A DNA stretch of 35,546 bases, taken from contig SVEN01000028.1 in assembly GCA_015057365.1 (NCBI GenBank), positions 1-35,546 on the forward strand, read 5' to 3'. Below are positions 15,845-22,271 of the stretch, in pieces; the stretch's first letter is position 1, and every line of letters begins with the position of its first letter. Source of the DNA: Lachnospiraceae bacterium. Its GTDB lineage: Bacteria; Bacillota; Clostridia; Lachnospirales; Lachnospiraceae. The notes beneath the pieces are model-generated. The model was given only the letters and a program-made list of their open reading frames with translations. It did not search any database and was not told where the DNA came from. Position numbers and translations under genes: made by a program.

Positions 15845-16459
15845 ATGACACATAGAGAACGAATGGAAGCAGGACTGGTATATGACCCGTGGGATGAAGA
15901 ATTGCAGGCAGAGCAGACACGCCGTCTGAATGTTTTATATGAGTATAATATGACGCGGCCGACGGAAGGAAAGCGAAGACAGGAACTGTTAAAAGAGATG
16001 TTGGGAAGTGTGGGAGAAGGCTGTTATATCGAACCGCCCCTTCGTGCAAATTGGGGAGGAAAGAACATACACTTCGGAAATCATGTATATGCAAACTTTA
16101 ATCTGACCTGTGTGGATGATGCTGCAATTTATGTAGGAGACGATACTATGTTTGCACCGAATGTGGTGATTACAACCACAAATCACACCATTAATCCGGA
16201 GCTTCGAGAGCGTAGGATGCAATACGTGAAAACGGTGCATATCGGAAAAAACGTCTGGATCGGCAGCGGCGCAGTAATTTTACCGGGAGTAACCATCGGC
16301 GATAATTCGGTCATTGGTGCGGGAAGTATTGTAACAAAGGACATTCCGGCCAATGTAGTAGCGGTTGGAAATCCATGTCGTGTGCTTCGTGAAATCGGAG
16401 AGCGTGATCGTGAGTTTTTCTATAAGAACGAGCGGATTGACTGGGAGAATTTAAAGTAA
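15845..16459 (+). CDS. Hexapeptide-repeat sugar O-acetyltransferase (LacA/Maa family)
   Basis: This 204-residue protein starts behind GAAAGGAGA. The N-terminal mac domain (MTHRERMEAGLVYDPWDEEL) and left-handed beta-helix hexapeptide repeats (IGKNVWIGSGAVILPGVTIG) define the maltose/galactoside acetyltransferase family. These enzymes move acetyl from acetyl-CoA to a sugar hydroxyl. The catalytic His is His114 in TTTNHTINP. It is probably cytoplasmic and trimeric. It lies 27 bases after the coiled-coil membrane protein gene and 12 bases before the Nudix gene, with no promoter seen between, so it is cotranscribed with both. The natural substrate of these enzymes is often unclear; detoxification of unusable sugars is the usual suggestion. 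Confidence 0.94.
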   Translation: MTHRERMEAGLVYDPWDEELQAEQTRRLNVLYEYNMTRPTEGKRRQELLKEMLGSVGEGCYIEPPLRANWGGKNIHFGNHVYANFNLTCVDDAAIYVGDDTMFAPNVVITTTNHTINPELRERRMQYVKTVHIGKNVWIGSGAVILPGVTIGDNSVIGAGSIVTKDIPANVVAVGNPCRVLREIGERDREFFYKNERIDWENLK

Positions 16460-16471
16460 GGAGTTATTAAG

Positions 16472-16966
16472 ATGCGTTTTAGTTATTGTCCCCATTGCGG
16501 AAGTAAATTGATGAAAAAAGAAATCGGAGACGAGGGTTTGGTACCGTTTTGCGAATCGTGTAAGATGCCGCTTTTTGATATGTTTTCTACCTGCGTGATT
16601 TGTGCGGTAACCAACGAATGCGGCGAGGTGGCTTTATTAAAGCAGGGAGATATCTCGAATACCAGATATGTGTGCGTGTCCGGTTTTATGAAAATAGGGG
16701 AGTCGGCAGAGGAGTCGGCAGTCCGTGAGATTGAAGAAGAAATCGGTCAGAAGGTAGAGAAACTGACCTTTGTGAGAAGCTATCCGTATGAAAAGAAGGA
16801 AATGCTGATGTTAGGCTTTCATGCCAAGGTAAAGAAGGCGGACCTGGTGCTTTCCAAAGAAGTGGACGATGCGGAATGGGTACCGTTTGCGGAGGCTCTC
16901 GGCAAAATCCGAGAGGGAAGTATCGCCTGGCAGCTGGTGAAGGAAGTTATCGAAAAAAGTGCTTGA
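16472..16966 (+). CDS. Nudix hydrolase with N-terminal zinc ribbon
   Basis: This 164-residue protein starts 12 bases after the acetyltransferase gene, behind AAGGAG. The first 30 residues hold two CxxC pairs (CPHC at 6-9, CESC at 27-30), a zinc ribbon as in NudC-type pyrophosphatases. The Nudix box runs from Gly71 to Gly92: G-x5-E-x7-REIEEEIG, all consensus metal-binding Glu residues present. Nudix enzymes cleave nucleoside diphosphates linked to another group; NADH or a similar dinucleotide is a guess from the zinc ribbon. The NudC-specific SQPWPFPxS motif is not visible, so the substrate is open. Its stop codon overlaps the -35 box of the MerR-type promoter that follows. Confidence 0.93.
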   Translation: MRFSYCPHCGSKLMKKEIGDEGLVPFCESCKMPLFDMFSTCVICAVTNECGEVALLKQGDISNTRYVCVSGFMKIGESAEESAVREIEEEIGQKVEKLTFVRSYPYEKKEMLMLGFHAKVKKADLVLSKEVDDAEWVPFAEALGKIREGSIAWQLVKEVIEKSA

Positions 16967-16993
16967 CCTTCCACCAGCGGGAAGGTTTACACT
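16963..16993 (+). promoter_or_regulatory. MerR-type promoter with 19-bp spacer and operator dyad
   Basis: TTGACC (16963-16968) and TACACT (16988-16993) are separated by 19 bases, the over-long spacer that MerR activators correct by bending DNA. The spacer holds the dyad ACCTTCC-N7-GGAAGGT (16966-16986), the standard operator position. The gene it drives (ATG 17059) itself encodes a MerR-family domain, so autoregulation is likely. Confidence 0.88.
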
Positions 16994-17058
16994 AAGGGTG
17001 TGAGGATGGTCCGGACATCCGTTGACAACAGAATACAGTATGGAAAACGGAGGTTTTT

Positions 17059-18510
17059 ATGGAGAACAAGAAATACACCATCGGTGAATTCGGAAGGATT
17101 TCCGGAGTGTCGGCAAAGACGATACGATTTTATGACGAAAAGGGCCTGCTTAAGCCGATAGGCTATTCCGAGGCCGGCTATAGGTATTATGACGAGTCTT
17201 CCTTTGTGACATTGCAGAGGATTTTGTTGTTGCGGTATTTAGGCATGTCTCTGGAGCAGATTAAGGAGACGGTTTGCAACAGTACGCTGAGTTTGGAGGA
17301 GTCCCTGCAGGAACAGAAGAAGCTTTTGAATGAAAAGAAGCGTCACCTGGACCGGGTCATTGATGCGGTGGATAAGGTTCAAAATGCAGAGGAAGGACAG
17401 ACTTGGGAAAACCTGGTGGAGGCGATTCGGATTCTGGAGGTTTCGGATATGATTATTAAGCAGTACCGTAGCGATGATAACTTAAATCGTCGTATCAGTC
17501 TGCACAATTACAGCACAGGAAAGATACCGTGGGCGGATTGGGTATTAGAGAATCTGGAGCTTTCCGAAGGCATGGACATTCTTTGTCTCGGATGCGGAAA
17601 TGCGGCAAATCTGGTGGCGATAGCGGATAACTTACCACGGAATCTCACCTTTTTATTGACGGACTATTCCGAGGGGATGCTGGAGAAAGCGAAGGAAAAT
17701 TTGGCGACAAAGCAGGATGTTTTTGAAGAAAAGGATATTAAAATCTCATATCAGGTGGCGGATGCCAATTGTCTGGCGTTGCTTGGAAGCTATGACCGGA
17801 TTACGGCCAACCATATGTTGTATCATGTGGAAAAGCGGCAGGAGTTGTTCCGGAAGGTGAAACAATTATTAAAGCCGGACGGAATGTTTTGCGCCACAAC
17901 GATAGGTGATACCCATATGCAGGAGTTACATGAGTTTGTGGAAAGGTTTGATGCAAAAATAGAAGTGCCGTTTCACCGGGTGTCCTGCGGATTTCATTTG
18001 GAGAATGGCAGAGAACAGCTTCAAACGGTGTTTGACCACATTGAATGTGCAATTTGTAATTCGGATCTTTTGGTAGACGCGGCGGAGCCGGTGTATGAGT
18101 ATGTATATTCGTTTCCGGGGAATGCGGCAGAATTGATTCGTGACCGGAAGGAAGAGTTTCTGCGGAAGGTTGAGGAAATCATTGAACGGGACGGTGCTTT
18201 TTATATTCATAAGTCTACGGGAATGTTCCGGTGCCGGGTAAATGAAAGCCGAGAAGATATTATCGCGCGAATTACAAGGATGGAGCAGTACTTCGACGAA
18301 ATCAGGGAAGCAACGGAGAAAGATACTAAAGCAGTGCATAAGGATGATGCTTTACAGAAAAAGTGGCAGGAGCTTCTTGCATATTATGAAGGAGGTCAAT
18401 GGTTAAAGGATTACGAATGCGATGAGCGTGGCGAACTGCCGCGAGATTTGAAGCGCGGCGTATTGTCGGAGGACGGCGTGTATAATTTAATCAGTGAAAT
18501 AGAAGGATAG
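17059..18510 (+). CDS. MerR regulator fused to SAM methyltransferase and DUF4298
   Basis: This 483-residue, three-part protein starts behind ACGGAGG. Residues 1-75 are a MerR DNA-binding domain (YTIGEFGRISGVSAKTIRFY, then GYRYYDE), with a dimerisation helix to about 115. Residues about 155-300 form a class I SAM methyltransferase: motif I ILCLGCGNA (174-182), then LLTDYSEGML and ITANHMLYHV. Residues 403-483 (MEQYFDEIREATEK to the C-terminus) match DUF4298, with the DERGELPRDLKRGVLSEDG signature. MerR proteins activate promoters with long spacers; a methyltransferase in the sensor position suggests that it binds or modifies the inducer. It is the first gene behind the MerR-type promoter and is followed by a lipoprotein gene 30 bases later. 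Confidence 0.92.
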   Translation: MENKKYTIGEFGRISGVSAKTIRFYDEKGLLKPIGYSEAGYRYYDESSFVTLQRILLLRYLGMSLEQIKETVCNSTLSLEESLQEQKKLLNEKKRHLDRVIDAVDKVQNAEEGQTWENLVEAIRILEVSDMIIKQYRSDDNLNRRISLHNYSTGKIPWADWVLENLELSEGMDILCLGCGNAANLVAIADNLPRNLTFLLTDYSEGMLEKAKENLATKQDVFEEKDIKISYQVADANCLALLGSYDRITANHMLYHVEKRQELFRKVKQLLKPDGMFCATTIGDTHMQELHEFVERFDAKIEVPFHRVSCGFHLENGREQLQTVFDHIECAICNSDLLVDAAEPVYEYVYSFPGNAAELIRDRKEEFLRKVEEIIERDGAFYIHKSTGMFRCRVNESREDIIARITRMEQYFDEIREATEKDTKAVHKDDALQKKWQELLAYYEGGQWLKDYECDERGELPRDLKRGVLSEDGVYNLISEIEG

Positions 18511-18540
18511 GAATTACAAGGTTGATAGGAGGAGTAAATA

Positions 18541-19221
18541 ATGAACAAAAGATTTGGAATTCTGTTATTGGCAGTGTTGCTTTGTTTTGCAGCTTGCGGA
18601 GACGGAGAGAAGGATACCGGCAATGCCCCGGAACCGACCAAAGAAGTAACGGCAACACCGGTGCCGGAAGCAACTGCAACGCCGGAACCGACGGCGACAC
18701 CGGGGGTAACCGAAGCACCGGAAGAGACAGAGGTACCGTTTGTTCCTATCACGGCAACCTATAAGGTGATTCTTACGGAATTAGGACCGGAAAAGGTAAC
18801 GGCAACCAGACTTCTTTGGGAGTTGAATGATAAGGCTGATTTGCGGTGGGCGAAGGATGCCATATATAACCCGCCGTGTGTATTGTACGAAACAATACAT
18901 CAGGTAGCGGCAGAAAAGGTGAGAGCTGATTTTGAAGCAACCGGTTCGACGATAACGGTGGAAATCGGCATGATTGAGCTTGAGGAGATACAGGATGATC
19001 CTATGAACTACGTGATAACGCTGCTTGAAGTGGGTCCGTATAAGACAACTGTAATTGATACATATCGTAGAGCTTCCGGCTGTAAACTTAGTGAGGCGAT
19101 ACATGCAGTGAAATCTGTACCGTGTACCGTAATCGAGGTGACGAATAAGAAGGATGCGGAACTGATTGCGGCAACCTTTACGGACCATGGAGCAACCGTA
19201 GAAATTACAGAGTTAGAGTAA
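18541..19221 (+). CDS. Lipoprotein with two L7/L12 C-terminal-like domains
   Basis: This 226-residue protein starts behind ATAGGAGG. The signal has lipobox FAAC (Cys19), and a Thr/Pro/Glu repeat linker follows (about 30-68). Two related modules come next, 73-142 and 157-223. Each follows the pattern of the ribosomal protein L7/L12 C-terminal domain: strand (YKVILTELGPEKV; YVITLLEVGPYKT), helix, a GxxLxEAxxxV-like helix (SGCKLSEAIHAVKSVPC in the second), helix with K-D-A-E, then a final strand (GATVEIT). The second copy is the better match. In ribosomes this domain contacts translation factors, so its presence outside the membrane implies reuse of the fold for another binding role. It probably shares the MerR-fusion transcript. 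Confidence 0.85.
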   Translation: MNKRFGILLLAVLLCFAACGDGEKDTGNAPEPTKEVTATPVPEATATPEPTATPGVTEAPEETEVPFVPITATYKVILTELGPEKVTATRLLWELNDKADLRWAKDAIYNPPCVLYETIHQVAAEKVRADFEATGSTITVEIGMIELEEIQDDPMNYVITLLEVGPYKTTVIDTYRRASGCKLSEAIHAVKSVPCTVIEVTNKKDAELIAATFTDHGATVEITELE

Positions 19222-19252
19222 AAGATGAAGGCATAATTAAAATGTATTTTCT

Positions 19253-19303
19253 GAATCAGGCATTTCGATGAAAACTGTCGGAATGCTTGATTCTTTTGCG
19301 TTT
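19253..19303 (+). terminator. Terminator after the L7/L12-like lipoprotein gene
   Basis: A 15-bp stem (GAATCAGGCATTTCG with CGGAATGCTTGATTC, two wobbles) with an 11-base loop is followed by TTTTGCGTTT. It ends the MerR-fusion operon. Confidence 0.87.
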
Positions 19304-19315
19304 CTGTGATATAAT
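19287..19315 (+). promoter_or_regulatory. Promoter of the amino-acid ABC importer operon
   Basis: TTGATT (19287-19292), a 17-base spacer and TATAAT (19310-19315) with the TGA extension. The -35 box is part of the 3' arm of the preceding terminator, the same arrangement as at 14557. Confidence 0.85.
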
Positions 19316-19359
19316 TTATTGTCAATTGATTTGTACGAAGGTACGGAAGGAGAACCCAG

Positions 19360-20085
19360 ATGAATCTGTATGCGATGTGTCTTGCATCCGGAGGAGAGTC
19401 CGGCTGGTTTGCGGAGTTTGCAAGAACCTTTGAAAAGTGTTTTATCAGAGAAGACAGATACAAGTTGTTGCTAGAAGGTATCGGTGTAACTATTAAGATT
19501 TCCCTTTTGGCAGCATTGTTGGGCCTGATAATCGGTTTTTTAATTGCGAGTTGCAGCTTGTCAAAGAATAAGTTTCTGCGCTTTTTAGGTAAGGTATATA
19601 CGGATGTGATTCGCGGTACACCGTCCGTAACCCAGCTTATGATTATTTATTTTGTAATATTTGCAACGGTGGACTTAGATAAATGGATTATTGCGGCCAT
19701 TGCCTTTTCCATTAATTCCGGAGCCTATGTTGCAGAGATTATTCGTGCGGGTATCCTTTCTATCGACAAGGGGCAAACGGAGGCTGGACGTTCTCTCGGT
19801 CTGAACGGTATCCAGACCATGTTTTATATTGTGATTCCACAAGCGGTGAAGAATATTTTTCCGGCTATGTGCAATGAGTTTATTACCCTCATCAAAGAGA
19901 CTGCAATTGTAGGTTATGTAGGCCTGATGGATATCCAGAAGGCGGGTGACTTCATTAAGAGTGCTACCTATCTGGCATTTATGCCGTTAATCGCTACCGC
20001 AATTATCTACTTTGTAATGATAAAAATACTGACCACCTTTTTCGGACTTATGGAAAAGATATTAAGAAAGTCCGATATTCGGTAG
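19360..20085 (+). CDS. Polar amino acid ABC importer, permease
   Basis: This 241-residue protein starts behind GGAAGGAGA. It has about five membrane helices from residue 40 on and belongs to the HisMQ/GlnP family. The conserved cytoplasmic EAA loop, which docks on the ATPase, reads EAGRSLGLNGIQTMFYIVIPQA (about 138-159), and VIRGTPSVTQL is the usual family motif before the third helix. Two copies of this permease, probably a homodimer, form the channel. ATPase and binding protein genes follow directly, making a complete three-gene importer. Specificity cannot be read from the permease. Confidence 0.95.
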   Translation: MNLYAMCLASGGESGWFAEFARTFEKCFIREDRYKLLLEGIGVTIKISLLAALLGLIIGFLIASCSLSKNKFLRFLGKVYTDVIRGTPSVTQLMIIYFVIFATVDLDKWIIAAIAFSINSGAYVAEIIRAGILSIDKGQTEAGRSLGLNGIQTMFYIVIPQAVKNIFPAMCNEFITLIKETAIVGYVGLMDIQKAGDFIKSATYLAFMPLIATAIIYFVMIKILTTFFGLMEKILRKSDIR

Positions 20086-20097
20086 GAGGGGGAGCAT

Positions 20098-20820
20098 ATG
20101 ATTAAGGTAAATAACTTACATAAAAGCTTTGGTAACTTAAACGTATTAAACGGAATCGACGAGCATATCAAGCCGGGGGAAGTGGTGGTAGTAATCGGTC
20201 CGTCCGGTTCCGGTAAGAGTACCTTCCTTCGTTGCCTGAATCTTTTAGAAAAGCCGGATAAGGGTGAAATTTATGTAGACGATGAGCTGATTAATGCACC
20301 GAAGGTGGATGTCAATAAGGTGCGTCAGAAGATGGGAATGGTGTTCCAGCACTTTAATTTATTTCCTCATCTGACAGTAATGCGAAATATTATCCTGGCG
20401 CCTATGAAGCTTAAGAAAATGCCGAAAGAAGAGGCGCTTGCAAAGGGCAGAGAACTCTTAAATATAGTCGGTTTGTCCGATAAGGCAAGAGCGTATCCGG
20501 TACAGTTATCCGGTGGGCAGAAGCAGCGTATTGCCATTGCCCGGTCCCTTGCCATGGAGCCGGAGATTATGCTCTTTGACGAGCCTACCAGTGCGCTGGA
20601 TCCGGAGATGGTAGGAGAGGTACTGGATGTTATGAAGAACCTTGCAAAGAGCGGTATGACCATGGTGGTGGTAACCCATGAAATGGGATTTGCAAGAGAA
20701 GTGGCAACCCGTGTAATCTTTATGGACGGCGGTGTGGTGTTGGAAAGCGGTACGCCGGAGGAGATTTTTGATCATCCGCAGAACCCGAGAACCAAGCTGT
20801 TTTTAAGCAAAGTGCTTTAA
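20098..20820 (+). CDS. Polar amino acid ABC importer, ATP-binding protein
   Basis: This 240-residue protein of the GlnQ/HisP family starts 12 bases after the permease stop, behind TAGGAGGGGG. Walker A is GPSGSGKS (34-41), the Q-loop Gln is in [11 protein letters not shown] (81-91), the signature is LSGGQ (137-141), Walker B is IMLFDE (157-162) and the H-loop is VTHEMGFA (His193). [12 protein letters not shown] is typical of this amino acid subfamily. It hydrolyses ATP at the inner face of the membrane to drive the permease. All key residues are present. Confidence 0.97.
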   Translation: MIKVNNLHKSFGNLNVLNGIDEHIKPGEVVVVIGPSGSGKSTFLRCLNLLEKPDKGEIYVDDELINAPKVDVNKVRQKMGMVFQHFNLFPHLTVMRNIILAPMKLKKMPKEEALAKGRELLNIVGLSDKARAYPVQLSGGQKQRIAIARSLAMEPEIMLFDEPTSALDPEMVGEVLDVMKNLAKSGMTMVVVTHEMGFAREVATRVIFMDGGVVLESGTPEEIFDHPQNPRTKLFLSKVL

Positions 20821-20857
20821 AATAGACGAGTAAAAAAGGAAATAAGGAGAAAGAAAA

Positions 20858-21619
20858 ATGAAAAAGATGATGAAAAAGCTTGCACTGGCAGTAGCTTGTG
20901 TAACTACGGTAGCAATGTTTGCCGCATGCGGCGGTAAGGAAGAGGCAACCGATATCATTACCTTCGGTACCAATGCGGAGTTCCCGCCGTTCGAGTTTGT
21001 AGCTGCAAACGGAGTAATCGGTGAGTATGACGGTATCGATATGGCAATCGCAAAGCAGATCGGCGATGAAATCGGCAAGACCGCGCAGATTGAGAACATG
21101 GAGTTCGACTCCCTGCTTCTTGCTCTTCAGAACGGTCAGGTAGATGCGGTTATCGCAGGTATGACCATTGACCCGGAGAGAGCGGAAGAGGTAAATTTCT
21201 CTGTTCCGTACTATACCGCAAAGCAGGTTATGATTGTGAAGGAAGGCTCTGACATTGCAAAGGCAACCGACATGGCTGACAAGAAGATTGTGGTTATCCA
21301 GGGATATACCGGTGAGTCCTGCGTAAAGGATATGGGCTATTCTTATGAAGCATTTAAGAAGGGCTCCGAGGCTATCATGGAGCTTGTAAACGGCAAGTGC
21401 GATGTTGTGGTAATCGACTCCGCAACCGCACAGAAGTACGTTGGCGACAACGAGGGATTAAAGATTGTGGAGGATGCAGAGGCATTTTCCTCCGAGGAGT
21501 ACGGTATTGCGGTAAATAAGGAGAATACCGAGTTGTTAGAGCAGATTAATGAAATCTTAACTAAAATGAAGAATGACGGCACGATCAACGAGCTTTCCGC
21601 AAAGTATTCCGAGCAGTAA
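20858..21619 (+). CDS. Polar amino acid ABC importer, substrate-binding lipoprotein
   Basis: This 253-residue protein starts behind ATAAGGAG. The lipoprotein signal ends in lipobox FAAC (Cys24), and a family 3 solute-binding protein follows. FGTNAEFPPFEFV is the N-terminal signature, and DGIDMAIAKQIGDEIG and GQVDAVIAGMTIDPERAEEVNFSVPYY-type segments are typical of polar amino acid binders. The Arg in TIDPERAEEV is where the amino acid carboxylate is usually held. It is anchored outside the membrane and delivers substrate to the permease two genes upstream. It is separated from the ATPase gene by 37 bases and followed by a strong terminator. Confidence 0.95.
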   Translation: MKKMMKKLALAVACVTTVAMFAACGGKEEATDIITFGTNAEFPPFEFVAANGVIGEYDGIDMAIAKQIGDEIGKTAQIENMEFDSLLLALQNGQVDAVIAGMTIDPERAEEVNFSVPYYTAKQVMIVKEGSDIAKATDMADKKIVVIQGYTGESCVKDMGYSYEAFKKGSEAIMELVNGKCDVVVIDSATAQKYVGDNEGLKIVEDAEAFSSEEYGIAVNKENTELLEQINEILTKMKNDGTINELSAKYSEQ

Positions 21620-21638
21620 AATTCGAATAAAAACAAAG

Positions 21639-21679
21639 AAAGGTATCCCAAAGGTCAATGACTTTTGGGATACCTTTTT
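21639..21679 (+). terminator. Terminator of the amino-acid importer operon
   Basis: AAAGGTATCCCAAAAG-type stem: AAAGGTATCCCAAA pairs with TTTGGGATACCTTT around a short loop (GGTCAATGACT), followed by a run of T up to 21679. It lies 19 bases after the binding-protein stop. Confidence 0.93.
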
Positions 21680-21815
21680 GCGTGCAGGCAAAGTGAGCAT
21701 CGAAGAGATTTTGGAAGCTTGCTTCCGAAAATCTCTGAGGATGCGAGCGAGCCCACGACTGAGCGGCTGTGCCGCGAAGTGCGTGGGGAAGCGCGTAAGC
21801 GCGAGTCCTGCACGC
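21680..21815. repeat. Structured intergenic element with closing helix and three inner hairpins
   Basis: The ends form a perfect 9-bp inverted repeat, GCGTGCAGG (21680-21688) with CCTGCACGC (21807-21815). Three hairpins lie inside. First, GCATC...GATGC (21697-21744) encloses GAGATTTTGGAAGC/GCTTCCGAAAATCTC with one bulged base. Second, CCCACG/CGTGGG (21752-21787) encloses GCGGC-TGT-GCCGC. Third, GCGC-GTAA-GCGC (21791-21802) has a GNRA-type loop. The whole could fold as a multi-branched RNA or DNA cruciform. It sits between the importer terminator and the 3' end of the minus-strand high-cysteine gene, and could end that transcript. I infer an interspersed repeat family or a structured RNA 3' end. 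The class is not recognised. Confidence 0.6.
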
Positions 21816-21824
21816 TACAAGGGA

Positions 21825-22100
21825 TTAGCAGAAGCTGTTACCGCAACCGCCGCAGCAGAAGAGAAGGATGAGGATGATAATCCAGCAGCTGCTACCGCTG
21901 TTGCCGCCCGCTACACCGTTGTTGTTGCCGCAACCGCAGTCGCAACCGCAGTCACAATCGCAACCACAGCCGCTGTTGCCGCCGCCTACGCCGTTGTTGT
22001 TGCCGCAACCGCCGCAGCAGAAAAGAAGAATGAGGATGATAATCCAGCTGCAACCGCCGTTGTTACCGCCACCGATACCGCAATTAGATAAATTTCCCAT
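21825..22100 (-). CDS. Repetitive high-cysteine glycine-rich protein (spore coat/chorion-like)
   Basis: This 91-residue protein starts at ATG 22098-22100 behind TGGAGGAAA. It has 17 Cys and many Gly and Asn. Two near-identical blocks, CSWIIILILLFCCGGCGN and SCWIIILILLFCCGGCGN, lie 54 residues apart (162 bases in the DNA). Between them, GNNNGVxGGNSG occurs twice around a CGCDCDCGCDCGCG core. Small proteins of this style in Clostridia are often labelled chorion class high-cysteine proteins and are suspected spore-surface components. The hydrophobic blocks could insert in or pack against a membrane; the Cys residues could crosslink or bind metal. A sigma-K-like promoter lies upstream. Confidence 0.8.
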   Translation of the reverse strand: MGNLSNCGIGGGNNGGCSWIIILILLFCCGGCGNNNGVGGGNSGCGCDCDCGCDCGCGNNNGVAGGNSGSSCWIIILILLFCCGGCGNSFC

Positions 22101-22131
22101 GAAGATTTCCTCCAGAATTTTGATTACAACA

Positions 22132-22159
22132 TATCGTATGCATCTTTGCTTGACCGTGT
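22132..22159 (-). promoter_or_regulatory. Possible sigma-K (late mother-cell sporulation) promoter of the high-cysteine gene
   Basis: On the minus strand, AC (22158-22159), a 17-base spacer and CATACGATA (22132-22140) match the Bacillus sigma-K consensus AC-N17-CATAnnnTA. No good sigma-A promoter was seen. The motif is short, so chance is possible. Confidence 0.4.
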
Positions 22160-22216
22160 TTCTGCAAAGAGAAGGAAATTTATTCTTAAATATTTTTAAA
22201 GGTGAGGGCTTTATAC

Positions 22217-22245
22217 TTGTAATTCGGAAACGGTTGCGGTATGAT
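22217..22245 (+). promoter_or_regulatory. Promoter of the GT2-LicD operon
   Basis: TTGTAA (22217-22222), a 17-base spacer and TATGAT (22240-22245), 27 bases before the ATG at 22272. Confidence 0.75.
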
Positions 22246-22271
22246 AGAATTGAGTAAATAGGAGGTGCTTT

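Noticed and set aside
21680-21815. CRISPR-like or tRNA-like array in the structured element
   Set aside because: The hairpins differ from each other, there are no regular spacers, and no tRNA acceptor or anticodon arms can be drawn.
21573-22257. Open plus-strand frames rich in Ala/Thr/Val or Pro/Gln repeats
   Set aside because: They are the antisense of the repetitive high-cysteine gene and the structured element; no suitable ribosome binding site and no family resemblance.
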